This document shows positions 43,579 through 54,653 of a stretch of 64,000 bases of DNA, one piece after another. Position 1 is the first letter of the stretch; every line of letters begins with the position of its first letter. A program made the position numbers and the translations under genes. The notes beneath the pieces are model-generated. The model saw nothing but the letters and a program-made list of their open reading frames with translations, was not told the DNA's origin and ran no database searches. Origin of the DNA: Myxococcales bacterium (GTDB taxonomy: Bacteria; Myxococcota_A; Polyangia; Nannocystales; Nannocystaceae); the NCBI GenBank assembly GCA_020633315.1, contig JACKDV010000004.1, positions 248,001 to 312,000 of the forward strand, given 5' to 3'.

Positions 43579-45342
43579 TCAGCCGAAGCCCGGCATGAAG
43601 GCGTTGGGATCGGGCTTCTTCTTCTTGGTGGCGCGAGGCTTGGTGGTGGTGGTGGTGGTCGCCTTCTTCTTCTTGGTGGTCGTGGGCGAGGGATCGTCCT
43701 CGATGATCTCCTCCTCGATGATCTCCTCCTCGATCACCTCGTCGTCGGGCACCTCCAGCTCGCCCGCCTCCGCGGCCTCGGCCTCCAGCTCGCCCGCCTC
43801 CATGGCTCCGGCCTCGTCGGCCTCGGCCTCTCCCACCTCCGCGGCCTCGGCCTCGCCCGCCTCCGCGACTCCGGCCTCGACGGCCTCCACCTCGGTCGGC
43901 GCCCCGGCCTCGGCTCCCGCCTCGGGCGCGGCCACGGCTGCCCCGCCGCCGGCCGCCTCGACCGCCTGCTCGCCGTCACCCTTGCCCTCGGCCGCAGCGT
44001 CGGCCGCCTTCCTGGCCTCGGCCTCGGCTTCCTGCCGCGCCCCCCGACCGCCCAGCCACAGCCCGAGCACCAGCACCAGGGCCAGCGCCGCGGCCGAGCC
44101 CAGCCCGATCGCCACGCGGGTGAGCACCTTGCTGCCCTTGGGCTTGGGCTGGCCCGCCTGCGAGTGCGCCATCGAGCCGATCGAGGCGCCGGTGTAGACC
44201 GAGCTGCCGTGCACCCGGCTGGCGTAGCTGGCCGCGCCGTTGGTCACCTCGGAGCCCCCGCGCGACACCCCGGTGCCGGGGATCGACGGCGACGAGCCGA
44301 TCATCGAGCTTATCTCGGCGAAGGTGGCCGGGGACATCTGCCCCTTGCCGCTGCTGCCCCGCAGCGCGCCCCAGGGGAAGGGCTGCGGGCGGAACATGTA
44401 GTGCATCAGCTCGCCGAGCGCGCTGGGAGTGGCCCGCAGCTTGTGCTCGCAGGCGAAGGTCTCGAGCGCGATCTGCAGCTCGCGCGCCGTCTGGTAGCGC
44501 GTGCTGCGGTCGACGGTGAGCGCCTTCATGATGATCTGCTCGAGCGCGGGCGGGATGTCGGCGCGCACCGTGCTGGGCGACTTGATCTGACCGTTGACGA
44601 TCAGGTTCATCACCCCGAACTCGTTGTCGCCCTCGAACAGGCGCTGGCCCGTGACCATCTCCCACAGCACGATGCCCAGCGAGAACACGTCGCTGCGCCG
44701 GTCGATCTTCTCGGCGCGGCACTGCTCCGGGGACATGTAGGGCACCTTGCCCTTGCGGGTGCCGGCCCGGGTCACGTCGGTGCGGGTGATGACCTTGGCG
44801 ATGCCGAAGTCGGCCACCTTCACCCCGCCCTCGTAGGTGATCATCACGTTGGTGGGCGAGACGTCGCGGTGGACGATCCCGAGCGGGCGGCCGTCGAAGC
44901 CCACCCGCTCGTGGGCGTAGTGCAGCCCGGCCGCCACCCCCAGGCCGATGGTGACCACGTTCTCGATGGAGAGCACCTGGTTGACCTTGCGCAGGGCCTT
45001 GAGCAGGCCCTGGAGGTTCTCCCCGTAGACGAACTCCATCGTGAAGAAGAACTCGCCCTCTTCCTTGCCCAGGTCGTAGGTCTGCACGACGTTGGGATGG
45101 TCGAGCAGGGCGGCCAGCCGCGCCTCCTCGAGGAACATGCGCACGAAGTGCTTGTCCCGCGACAGGTGCGGCAGGATCTGCTTGAGGACGACCAGCTTCT
45201 GGAAACCCTCGATGCCGTTGGCGCGCGCCAGGTGCACCTCGGCCATGCCGCCCGACCCCAGCCGGCGCAGCAGGTCGTAGCCGCCCAGCGTCTCCGCCAC
45301 GACCATGTCCGGCGCGACGGGTACGACCTCGGGTTCGGGCAT
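43579..45342 (-). CDS. Ser/Thr protein kinase with TM helix and low-complexity Ala/Glu/Gly exported tail
   Basis: A protein of 587 residues. Kinase domain ~20-290: GSGGMAEVHLARA near 27, HRDVSPTNVMI near 159 (Lys of HRDxKPxN replaced by Ser, a variant common in myxobacterial kinases), DFGIAKVI near 180 and MSPEQ. A Ser/Gly-rich juxtamembrane stretch leads to one TM helix (~405-430, VAIGLGSAAALALVLVLGLWLGG). The remaining ~150 residues are low complexity: many EAGE/AEAG units, then an acidic EEEIIEEEIIEDD block, a Thr run and a Lys-rich C-terminus (TTKPRATKKKKPDPNAFMPGFG). The TPR membrane protein gene follows 6 bp later. Family clear; partner protein and ligand unknown. Confidence 0.92.
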   Translation of the reverse strand: MPEPEVVPVAPDMVVAETLGGYDLLRRLGSGGMAEVHLARANGIEGFQKLVVLKQILPHLSRDKHFVRMFLEEARLAALLDHPNVVQTYDLGKEEGEFFFTMEFVYGENLQGLLKALRKVNQVLSIENVVTIGLGVAAGLHYAHERVGFDGRPLGIVHRDVSPTNVMITYEGGVKVADFGIAKVITRTDVTRAGTRKGKVPYMSPEQCRAEKIDRRSDVFSLGIVLWEMVTGQRLFEGDNEFGVMNLIVNGQIKSPSTVRADIPPALEQIIMKALTVDRSTRYQTARELQIALETFACEHKLRATPSALGELMHYMFRPQPFPWGALRGSSGKGQMSPATFAEISSMIGSSPSIPGTGVSRGGSEVTNGAASYASRVHGSSVYTGASIGSMAHSQAGQPKPKGSKVLTRVAIGLGSAAALALVLVLGLWLGGRGARQEAEAEARKAADAAAEGKGDGEQAVEAAGGGAAVAAPEAGAEAGAPTEVEAVEAGVAEAGEAEAAEVGEAEADEAGAMEAGELEAEAAEAGELEVPDDEVIEEEIIEEEIIEDDPSPTTTKKKKATTTTTTKPRATKKKKPDPNAFMPGFG

Positions 45343-45697
45343 CGTCTTCGGATCCTAGCTCGCTCGCGAGCGCGGCCACAAGGAATTGCTCCCCGCCGCA
45401 CGGGGATCGGCGCCACGGACGGGGCCTCGGCCAAGGTGCGCGCCGGTCGGGCCCGGGAGCACCCATCACTACGCGTCTCACGAACGCAACGGGCCGCTCG
45501 TCGGGTTCGTGCGCGGGTCGAGCACGCACGCGCGAGGTCACGAGCTGCGCAAATGGCCCGCGGGAGCGCCCCGTGCCCCGAGCGCCCGGCCGAGGCCCCT
45601 GCGATCGTCGGTCACTGCGACCCGAGCACGCGCTGTGATAGGCTGCCGCGTCTAGACTGCCTCACTGGACTTCGACTTCGAGCGTGGTGCGTACCCC
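45343..45697. other. Divergent intergenic region, 355 bp
   Basis: Lies between the start of the kinase (minus) and the RCC1 lipoprotein (plus). It contains a perfect 12-bp palindrome, CGCTCGCGAGCG, at 45361-45372 close to the kinase start. Near 45656 is TAGACT, a plausible -10 for the RCC1 gene, but no convincing -35. No gene was recognised here. Confidence 0.4.
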
Positions 45698-47290
45698 ATG
45701 AGCCGATCGACATCGGTCACGACGAACAGGAACGGGAGGATCTGGGGGCGAGGAGCGGGAGGCCTCGCGGGCTTGGCGGCGACCTTCACGGCCGCCGCGG
45801 CGACCTCGGCGTGCCTGAATTTCTCCCCCTTCGCCTGCCAGGACGACACCCAGTGCGACGCGGAGCCGCTGGGGCGCTGCGAGCTGGGGGTGGGCTACTG
45901 CAGCTACCCCGACGTGGCATGCCTGGAGACGGGCTATCGCTACGAGCCCGACGCGGGCGACGGCCTGGGGGGCGAGTGCGTGATCCCCGGGGGCGTGGGC
46001 ACCGGCTCGACCACCACCGAGGCCGACACCGAGCCCGTGCTCGACTCGGGCGAGAGCACCATGGGCCCCCAGACGGGGCCCGACACCGGCGAGACCGCGA
46101 CCGACGACGCCACGACCACCGGCGACTGCGGCGGGGCGGGGCAGGAGTGCTGCACGGGCAACGAGTGCGACCCCGGCCTGGCCTGCAGCGAGGGCGTGTG
46201 CGGGTGCGTGAGCGCGGTGGCGGTGGGCGATCGTCATAGCTGTGCGATCAAGCTCGACGGCAGCGTGTGGTGCTGGGGCGCCAACGACCTCGGCCAGCTC
46301 GCCGTGGCGGCGCCCGAGATGTCGAGCACCCCGATCCAGGTGATGGGCTTCGGCCCGGGCAGCGAGGCCACCGTGCTCGCGGCGCGCAACCACACCTGTG
46401 CCATCCACGGCACGACGGCCGCGTGCTGGGGCGACAACACCGATCAGAAGGTCGACTTCGGCGCGGCGATCCCCTTCGTGACCACGCCCAGCGAGGCGGT
46501 GTGGGCCACGCCCGCCACCCACGTGGGGGCCGGTGGCACGCACACCTGCGTCTCGCGGGGGGCCGACCTGCCGGTGATCTGCTGGGGCAGCAACGCCTCG
46601 GGCCAGCTCTCGGGGGCAGGCGGGCCCGATCCGCAGATGGCCACGATCCCCCCGGGGCTCGAGCCCTCGGCGATCGCCCTGGGGCAGTCGCACACCTGCG
46701 TGTCGGCGCTGACGGGCGAGCTGCTGTGCTGGGGCGACAACGCGTCGGGCCAGCTCGGGCTCGACCCGGCGACCACGCCCATGAGCTCCGAGACGAACGT
46801 GATCGCCATCCCGCCGATCGGCTCGGTGGTGGCCGGCTTCGAGCACACCTGCGCGCGCGCGGGCTCGGACGTGCTGTGCTGGGGTCGCAACGACCAGGGC
46901 CAGGTGGGCGACGGCACCGGCGTGAGCACCTTCACCCCCACCATCGTGACCTTCCCGCCCGGGACCGCCGCGGTGACCAGCGTGGTGGCGGCGGCCGATC
47001 AGACCTGCGCCATCGTGGCCCCCGGCGACGTGTGGTGCTGGGGCGGCAACAGCAACGGCGAGCTGCTGCTGCCGGGCGACAAGATGGGCAACGACGCCTT
47101 CGCCCTCTCGCCGCGCGAGATCGACCTCGACTTCGACGTGGCCCAGCTCGCCACGGGGGTCACCCACACCTGCGCCCTGAGCACGACGGGCCAGGTGCTG
47201 TGCTGGGGGGTCAACGGCGACGGCCAGATCGGCGACGGGACCACGGCCGACGCGCTCGATCCCACGCCGGTCCAGCTCGGCTGCCCCTGA
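45698..47290 (+). CDS. RCC1-repeat lipoprotein
   Basis: A protein of 530 residues. An N-terminal signal (GLAGLAATFTAAAATSACLNF) ends in a lipobox-like cysteine. Two EGF-like or Cys-rich stretches (CQDDTQCDAEPLGRCELGVGYCSYPDVAC; CCTGNECDPGLACSEGVCGC) flank a Thr/Gly/Ser/Asp linker. The rest is a beta-propeller of about six or seven RCC1 repeats: VGDRHSCAIKLDGSVWCWGANDLGQL, HTCVSALTGELLCWGDNASGQLG, and HTCALSTTGQVLCWGVNGDGQIGDGT. Cysteines in 'HTC' and 'CWG' recur in each blade. Such lipoproteins are expanded in myxobacteria; they are presumed surface binding proteins, but no function is known. Confidence 0.9.
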   Translation: MSRSTSVTTNRNGRIWGRGAGGLAGLAATFTAAAATSACLNFSPFACQDDTQCDAEPLGRCELGVGYCSYPDVACLETGYRYEPDAGDGLGGECVIPGGVGTGSTTTEADTEPVLDSGESTMGPQTGPDTGETATDDATTTGDCGGAGQECCTGNECDPGLACSEGVCGCVSAVAVGDRHSCAIKLDGSVWCWGANDLGQLAVAAPEMSSTPIQVMGFGPGSEATVLAARNHTCAIHGTTAACWGDNTDQKVDFGAAIPFVTTPSEAVWATPATHVGAGGTHTCVSRGADLPVICWGSNASGQLSGAGGPDPQMATIPPGLEPSAIALGQSHTCVSALTGELLCWGDNASGQLGLDPATTPMSSETNVIAIPPIGSVVAGFEHTCARAGSDVLCWGRNDQGQVGDGTGVSTFTPTIVTFPPGTAAVTSVVAAADQTCAIVAPGDVWCWGGNSNGELLLPGDKMGNDAFALSPREIDLDFDVAQLATGVTHTCALSTTGQVLCWGVNGDGQIGDGTTADALDPTPVQLGCP

Positions 47291-47312
47291 ACCCGTCGAT
47301 GCCCCCGAGGTG

Positions 47313-48710
47313 ATGATGGCCATGCTCGCCCGTGTCTCCCCTTCGTGGTCGCTGGTGCTCGCGCTCGGGCTCGCGGGGTGTCCCGCGGCCGGAGACGACA
47401 CCGCGGCCGATGGCTCGTCGACCAGCGGGCCCGCCACCGGCAGCGGCACCGCCGTGGCCACGAGCGAGGCCCCCACCACCAACGTCGACGACGGCTGCGT
47501 GGGCGGCCAGCTCGACTGCCCCTGCGTGCTCGACGAGGACTGCGATCCCGGCCTGCGCTGCGAGGGCATGGTCTGCGTCCCCGCGGGTGACGACACCGGC
47601 ACCACCGGCGGCAGCGACACCAGCGACGACGACACCGAGGCGCCGCCCCCCGCCTGCGGCAACGGCCAGCCCGACGCGGGCGAGCTGTGCTACGGGGAGG
47701 TGAGCTTCTTCGGCGCGCCCCCGCAGGCGGTGTACGCCATGCTCGCCGACCTCGACGACGACATGCACCTCGACCTGCTGCTGGCGGCCGCGGGCTCGAA
47801 CGAGGTGGTGATCCGCCGCGGCAACGGGACCGGCGATCTCGGGACCGCCACGGGCTTCCCCGCCGGCCCCTCCCCGGTGGCCCTGGGCGTGGGGCGCTTC
47901 GACGGCGACGGCAACCTCGACGTGGTGGCCGCGCAGCAGGGCGGCAACGCGGTCGCCGTGCTGCTGGGCAACGGCAGCGGCGGCCTGGCGGCGCCGCTGG
48001 CCTTCGGCGTGGGCACCAGCCCCTCGGCCCTGCTCGTGGTCGACTTCAACGCCGACGCCCTGCCCGACGTGCTGACCACCAACGAGGGCAGCAACAGCGT
48101 CACCTTCCTCGAGGGCACCGGCTTCGGCTTCGCCCCGGGGGTGAGCTTCGGCGTGGGCACCAGCCCCAGCGATCTGTTCATGGGGCTGGTGAGCAACGAC
48201 GCCAACCTCGATCTGGTGGTGACCAACCGCGGCAGCAACGACATCGGCGTGCTGCTCGGCACCGGCCTGGCCATGCTGGGCAGCCAGACCACGGTGGGCA
48301 CGGGCAGCCAGCCCTCCTCGCTGGCGGTGGCCGACTTCAACGGCGACGGCAACCTCGACGTGGTCACCGCCAACGTGGGCAGCGACGAGCTGCGGCTGCG
48401 CTACGGCGACGGCAACGGAGACTTCGCCTCGGAGATCCCCTTCCCCGTGGGCGCGGATCCGCGGGCCCTGCTCACCGCGGACTTCGACGGCGACGGCAAC
48501 CCCGACCTGGCCATGGTCAACACCGGCGCCGACCGGGTCACCGTGCTGCTGGGCACGGGCGGCGGGCTGTTCGCACCCGCCCAGACCTTCGACGTGGGCG
48601 ATCAGCCCACGGGGCTGGCCGCGGGCGACCTCAACGAGGACGGGATCCTCGACCTGGTCGCCACCGACGTGGGGGACTCGACCCTCGCGGTGTTGCTGTC
48701 GGACGCCTGA
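47313..48710 (+). CDS. FG-GAP/VCBS-repeat lipoprotein
   Basis: A protein of about 465 residues (GTG at 47310 and further ATGs nearby make the exact start uncertain by a few codons). The signal ends with LGLAGC. A Ser/Thr/Gly/Asp linker with a short cysteine-rich segment (CVGGQLDCPCVLDEDCDPGLRCEG) follows. The remainder is an integrin-like beta-propeller of seven FG-GAP/VCBS units, each with a Ca-binding-type DFNGDGNLDVV or DFDGDGNPDLA motif alternating with VLLGNGSGGLAAPLAFGVG-like strands. Presumably on the cell surface. It directly follows the RCC1 gene by 20 bp, so the two lipoproteins are co-transcribed. Confidence 0.9.
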   Translation: MMAMLARVSPSWSLVLALGLAGCPAAGDDTAADGSSTSGPATGSGTAVATSEAPTTNVDDGCVGGQLDCPCVLDEDCDPGLRCEGMVCVPAGDDTGTTGGSDTSDDDTEAPPPACGNGQPDAGELCYGEVSFFGAPPQAVYAMLADLDDDMHLDLLLAAAGSNEVVIRRGNGTGDLGTATGFPAGPSPVALGVGRFDGDGNLDVVAAQQGGNAVAVLLGNGSGGLAAPLAFGVGTSPSALLVVDFNADALPDVLTTNEGSNSVTFLEGTGFGFAPGVSFGVGTSPSDLFMGLVSNDANLDLVVTNRGSNDIGVLLGTGLAMLGSQTTVGTGSQPSSLAVADFNGDGNLDVVTANVGSDELRLRYGDGNGDFASEIPFPVGADPRALLTADFDGDGNPDLAMVNTGADRVTVLLGTGGGLFAPAQTFDVGDQPTGLAAGDLNEDGILDLVATDVGDSTLAVLLSDA

Positions 48711-48730
48711 GCGGCAATGATCGCAGCGCG

Positions 48731-50941
<2,211 letters not shown>

Positions 50942-50989
50942 GCGAGCGAGCCGCACGCGGCCTCGACTCGCGCTCCGCGATCGCGAGCC

Positions 50990-52762
50990 TCAGCCACATG
51001 GCTCGGAGAGGAAGGGCTCCGGCCGAGCGACCACGAGCGCGGCCTGGGAGCTGGTCGGCGGCGGGATCGCCCAGTCGAGCTGGTACAGCTCCACGCGTCG
51101 GGCGGGAGCGTGGCCCTCGGCCCACTGGCGGCAGTGCCAGCGCGCGAAGGGACGCGCATAGGGACCACTGGCTCCCGTGGACAGGATGCGCCCGTTGATC
51201 TTCCAGCGGCGGTCGTAGCCGAGCACGGGACGCCGCAGGGCATAGAGATCGGTCCCGAGATCCCGCGGCACGCCATCGGCATCGACGACCACGACGCGCA
51301 GCATCGGGTCGTCCATCCGCGGCTCGGGAGCCCACATGCCCCAGCTCTGCTGCGTTCGGGTGGCCCGCAGCCACGCCCCGAGCACCGGCCCGATCGCAGC
51401 ACGCAGCGCCGGGGGATGGACCGAGGACGGGATCACGACCAGGGCCAGCGCCATCAGGTGCACGGCGAGCAGGCCTCCCACGAGCCGACGCCCGCGGGGA
51501 CCGTATGCCAGCCTCGAGGTGGAGGGGCCCGCCCCGCCGCCGCGCCCGGTCAGCCGCTGCACGATGCGACCGACCTCCTCTCCCTCGAGCAGCGGGATCA
51601 GGCAGGCGAGCACCGCAGGGTGGAACCACCCGATGTTCATCGACAGCCACATCCCCGACATCAGCGCGGCCGCGGCCACCAGCCACGGGCCGCGGCGGTA
51701 CGGCCACCGAGCCCACCGCGGCGCATCGGGCCGATACACCACCCAGCCCGTGCCCAGGCACAGCCCCAGCCACACCACGGTCGCGCCCGCCGGCGTGCCC
51801 ACCGGGAGCAGGCGCGGCTGCCCCGTCGTGGCGACGACGACCGTGGTCGCCACCACCGTGATGCCCGTGCACACGATCACGATCCGGCGGGCGCGGGGCT
51901 CCAGCCGCTCCCCGTGCGCCCGGGCCCAGCGACCGACGACGCCGACGAGCACCAGGGGGAACAGCGCCTCGATCGTGCGGGCGACCCAGGTGACCACGCG
52001 CAGCAGGCCCAACGACCACGACGGCGCCCCCACGAAGCGCGCGTAGTGCTGGCTGTGCAGCGCATAGTAGATCGCGTCACCGTCGAGCCAGGCGTCGCCG
52101 GTCTTGAGCAGGCCCGTGGTGCCGAGCAGGACCGCGAGCTGGACGATCGCCAGCCGACGCGGCCAGGCCGGAATCGGGCGGTAGCGCGGCTTCTCGGGGT
52201 GGTCCCGCCGGTATCGCCATGCATCCACGCCGTAGGCGTGACCGCAGCGGGCACAGACGAGGTAGGCCGTGAACACCCGGATCACGATCTCGGTGCCCTC
52301 CCAGAACAGGAAGTTGCGCACGAGCAGGCCGTCCATCGCGAAGAACATCACGATCCCGGCGGCACGGGTGCGCCACCCCACGAGGAAGGCGAGCGCCGAC
52401 AGCCCGAAGACGGCGAGGTGGAGGCCGAGCGCGGCGGGGCCGTCGAACAGGTACAGCAGCGACACCGGCCCCGTCACGATCGCCCAGGCCCGCTCCAGCA
52501 AGCCGGGCGCGAACGAGCCCGGCGCGAAGGTGCGGGCGGCCTCGGCCCCATCGAGGATCCCCTCCGACGACAGCAGCATGGCATGCCACGGCCACAGCCC
52601 GGCCACGTTGGCGATGGCCACCAGCGTCAGGGCGATGCGAAACGCCGCCATCGAGCGCGGATCCTCGAGCTCGAACCAGAACCGCGACCACTGGGCCCGC
52701 ACGGTCCACAGCGCGACGGCGATCGCGAGCAGGCTCGTCCACACGCACGCCGTCACCAGCAT
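50990..52762 (-). CDS. HTTM-domain (vitamin K-dependent carboxylase-like) integral membrane protein
   Basis: A protein of 590 residues with about nine to eleven membrane helices. The N-terminal region (SRFWFELEDPRSMAAFRIALTLVAIANVAGL, and later VFGLSALAFLVGWRTRAAGIVMFFAMDGLLVRNFLFWEGTEIVIRVFTAYL) has the pattern of the HTTM domain. That domain is shared by vitamin K-dependent gamma-carboxylase and many bacterial proteins. Bacterial members are mostly of unknown function, and carboxylase activity is not implied. The C-terminal ~150 residues form a soluble part with WGMWAPEPRMDDPMLRVVVVDADGVPRDLG, also seen in HTTM proteins. It is a single gene between unrelated neighbours. Confidence 0.87.
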   Translation of the reverse strand: MLVTACVWTSLLAIAVALWTVRAQWSRFWFELEDPRSMAAFRIALTLVAIANVAGLWPWHAMLLSSEGILDGAEAARTFAPGSFAPGLLERAWAIVTGPVSLLYLFDGPAALGLHLAVFGLSALAFLVGWRTRAAGIVMFFAMDGLLVRNFLFWEGTEIVIRVFTAYLVCARCGHAYGVDAWRYRRDHPEKPRYRPIPAWPRRLAIVQLAVLLGTTGLLKTGDAWLDGDAIYYALHSQHYARFVGAPSWSLGLLRVVTWVARTIEALFPLVLVGVVGRWARAHGERLEPRARRIVIVCTGITVVATTVVVATTGQPRLLPVGTPAGATVVWLGLCLGTGWVVYRPDAPRWARWPYRRGPWLVAAAALMSGMWLSMNIGWFHPAVLACLIPLLEGEEVGRIVQRLTGRGGGAGPSTSRLAYGPRGRRLVGGLLAVHLMALALVVIPSSVHPPALRAAIGPVLGAWLRATRTQQSWGMWAPEPRMDDPMLRVVVVDADGVPRDLGTDLYALRRPVLGYDRRWKINGRILSTGASGPYARPFARWHCRQWAEGHAPARRVELYQLDWAIPPPTSSQAALVVARPEPFLSEPCG

Positions 52763-52828
52763 GCCCGGAGCATACGACGCCCACGCTCCCGGTCCGCGGA
52801 TCGGGCTCGCGCCGCGGGCCGCCGTGGG

Positions 52829-54613
52829 TCACGGCTGGTGCAGCACCGTGCCCAGCAGGGGCACGCGACAGTCGAGCGCGACCTCGGTGCCGCTGACCGC
52901 CCCCACCGCCCTGGCCAGGGCCTTGGCCTCCGCCGGCGTGGAGGCGGTGCCGTGGGCCACCAGCAGCTCGCGACCGTCGAGCTCGCCGGTGTAGATCGTG
53001 CCCAGCGGCGGACCGTCGTCGGGCTCGACGGCGGCCAGCGCCTCCACCAGCTCGGCTCGCTCGGTGGCCAGCGAGGCCGGGCCCACCACCAGCGTGACGC
53101 CCTGGCAGGCATCGCTGCCCGGCGCGAGCTCGGCCGCGCTCGCGTTGCGCCGCTCGAGGGTGGTGCGCCACACCGGCGGGAGCAGGGTGGGCTCGCCGAC
53201 CTCGGGCACGGTCCCGAAGACGGTGGAGATCGGCCCGTGGAATGCGGTGTCGTTGTCCTGCTCGAGCGCGACCCAGACCGCCCCCGCGGCCGCCACCAGG
53301 CCCGTGGCCCGCGGCGGCTCGGAGCCGAGCGGCTCCTGCTCGTGCTCGACCCAGTCGTTGCGACCCGTGTCGTCCTCGTAGATCCAGCGCTTGGCCGCTC
53401 CGAGGCGCTCGGCCTCGAGCGAGGGCAGCGGCACCGGCTCCCAGCTCCCGTCGACGGGGCGCCGCCACACCGGCTGGGCCTCGCCCACCAGCAGCCCCCG
53501 GATCCCCAGGGCGATCCACAGCTCGCCCGTCGCGGTCCGGGCCGCGCCCACCAGGCCCAGCGGCTCGTCGGCGCTACGACCGGGCAGGCTCACGGGCACG
53601 CGCTCCCATCGGCCCTCGTGCCCCAGCGCCAGGTAGGCCTCGCTCCCGTCCTCGCGCTCGAGCGTGCCGTAGACGATCACCCAGCTCCCGTCGGTGCTCA
53701 GCCCCAGCGCGTGCGCATCGTCCAGCTCGGGCACGGTCACCGTCTGCGCCTCCACGCTGGTGGGCGACCACTGCAGCAGCCGTGGCGAGGGCCCCGGACC
53801 CTCGCTGGGGGTCAGCGCCACGATCGTCCCGTCGGCGAGGGACACCGCCTGGTCGAGCGCCGTGTCGGCGGGGATCACCGGCAGCTCCGCCTCGGGCCCG
53901 GCCAGGTGCACCCACGCCGGCTTGGCACGCTCGAGCGTGCGCAGCAGCCCCGCGTACTCGGGCGCGCCTTCCTGCTCGTCGATCGTCAGCTCCTTGCTGG
54001 GATCGAGGCTCCACTGTCGCAGCCCCAACAGCGCCCCCGCCCGCTCCACGTAGGCCGCGTAGTAACCCACCAGCGGGCCCTTGCGGATCTCCACCCGCTG
54101 CCACACGTCGCCGCGGCGCTGGTACACCTCGAGCTGCGGGCTCACCCGGCTGTAGTGCGTCTCGGTGGTGACCCAGGTGATGCGACCGGCTCGCGCCTCG
54201 CTGCCCACCGCGCGGGCGCCCTGGAAGTCGGCCATCGGCTCGAAGCCCGCCGGCAAGCCCCGCGCTCCGCCGGGCGCGGGAGCGAAGCGCCCGGCCGTCC
54301 ACGGCACCGGCTCGCCCTCGAGCACCAGGACCGGGGCGTCGTCGTGGGCGAGCAGCGAGGTGATGCCCTCGCGCACGGCCACCAGCTGCAGCGACCCCGT
54401 CGGCTCGGGCCCCGCCTTCGCGGGCTCCTCGGGCGGGGCCTTCGCGGGCTCCTCGGGCGGAGCCTCCACCGACGACGCAGGCGGCGTCGCCTCGGCCGGT
54501 TGCGGGGCGACGGGCTCGGCCGGTCGCGGGGCGTCGGGGGGAGGCTCGGCCCCGCAGGCCAGCAGCAAGCCGACCAGCGCGAAGCCACGAGGAGAAGGGA
54601 TCGAGGGGGCCAT
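52829..54613 (-). CDS. Large lipoprotein with Pro/Glu repeats and beta-propeller-like region
   Basis: A protein of 594 residues. The signal MAPSIPSPRGFALVGLLLACG ends in a lipobox, followed by a Pro/Ala/Glu linker with tandem EEPAKAPPEEPAKA. The remainder has repeated strands such as LQLVAVREGITSLLAHDDAPVLVL, VSLADGTIVALTPSEGPGPSPRLLQWSP, and LGLSTDGSWVIVYGTLEREDGSEAYLALG, then GLVGAARTATGELWIALGIRG. These suggest a propeller or sensor-type fold. The C-terminal ~90 residues have two cysteines (SDACQGVTLVV, ALDCRVPLLG) and look like a separate small domain. Surface or periplasmic; function unknown. ATG 54613 is preferred over 54643 because only it gives a compact signal peptide. Confidence 0.77.
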   Translation of the reverse strand: MAPSIPSPRGFALVGLLLACGAEPPPDAPRPAEPVAPQPAEATPPASSVEAPPEEPAKAPPEEPAKAGPEPTGSLQLVAVREGITSLLAHDDAPVLVLEGEPVPWTAGRFAPAPGGARGLPAGFEPMADFQGARAVGSEARAGRITWVTTETHYSRVSPQLEVYQRRGDVWQRVEIRKGPLVGYYAAYVERAGALLGLRQWSLDPSKELTIDEQEGAPEYAGLLRTLERAKPAWVHLAGPEAELPVIPADTALDQAVSLADGTIVALTPSEGPGPSPRLLQWSPTSVEAQTVTVPELDDAHALGLSTDGSWVIVYGTLEREDGSEAYLALGHEGRWERVPVSLPGRSADEPLGLVGAARTATGELWIALGIRGLLVGEAQPVWRRPVDGSWEPVPLPSLEAERLGAAKRWIYEDDTGRNDWVEHEQEPLGSEPPRATGLVAAAGAVWVALEQDNDTAFHGPISTVFGTVPEVGEPTLLPPVWRTTLERRNASAAELAPGSDACQGVTLVVGPASLATERAELVEALAAVEPDDGPPLGTIYTGELDGRELLVAHGTASTPAEAKALARAVGAVSGTEVALDCRVPLLGTVLHQP

Positions 54614-54653
54614 GACACTCGGGGGGCGATGCCCGCCCATCATACGCCGATCG

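Noticed and set aside
43579..45342. Treating HRDVSPTN in this kinase as evidence of a pseudokinase
   Set aside because: The catalytic Asp, the Asn and the DFG Asp are all present, and the Ser-for-Lys change is common in active myxobacterial kinases, unlike the DFG loss in the 29730 gene.
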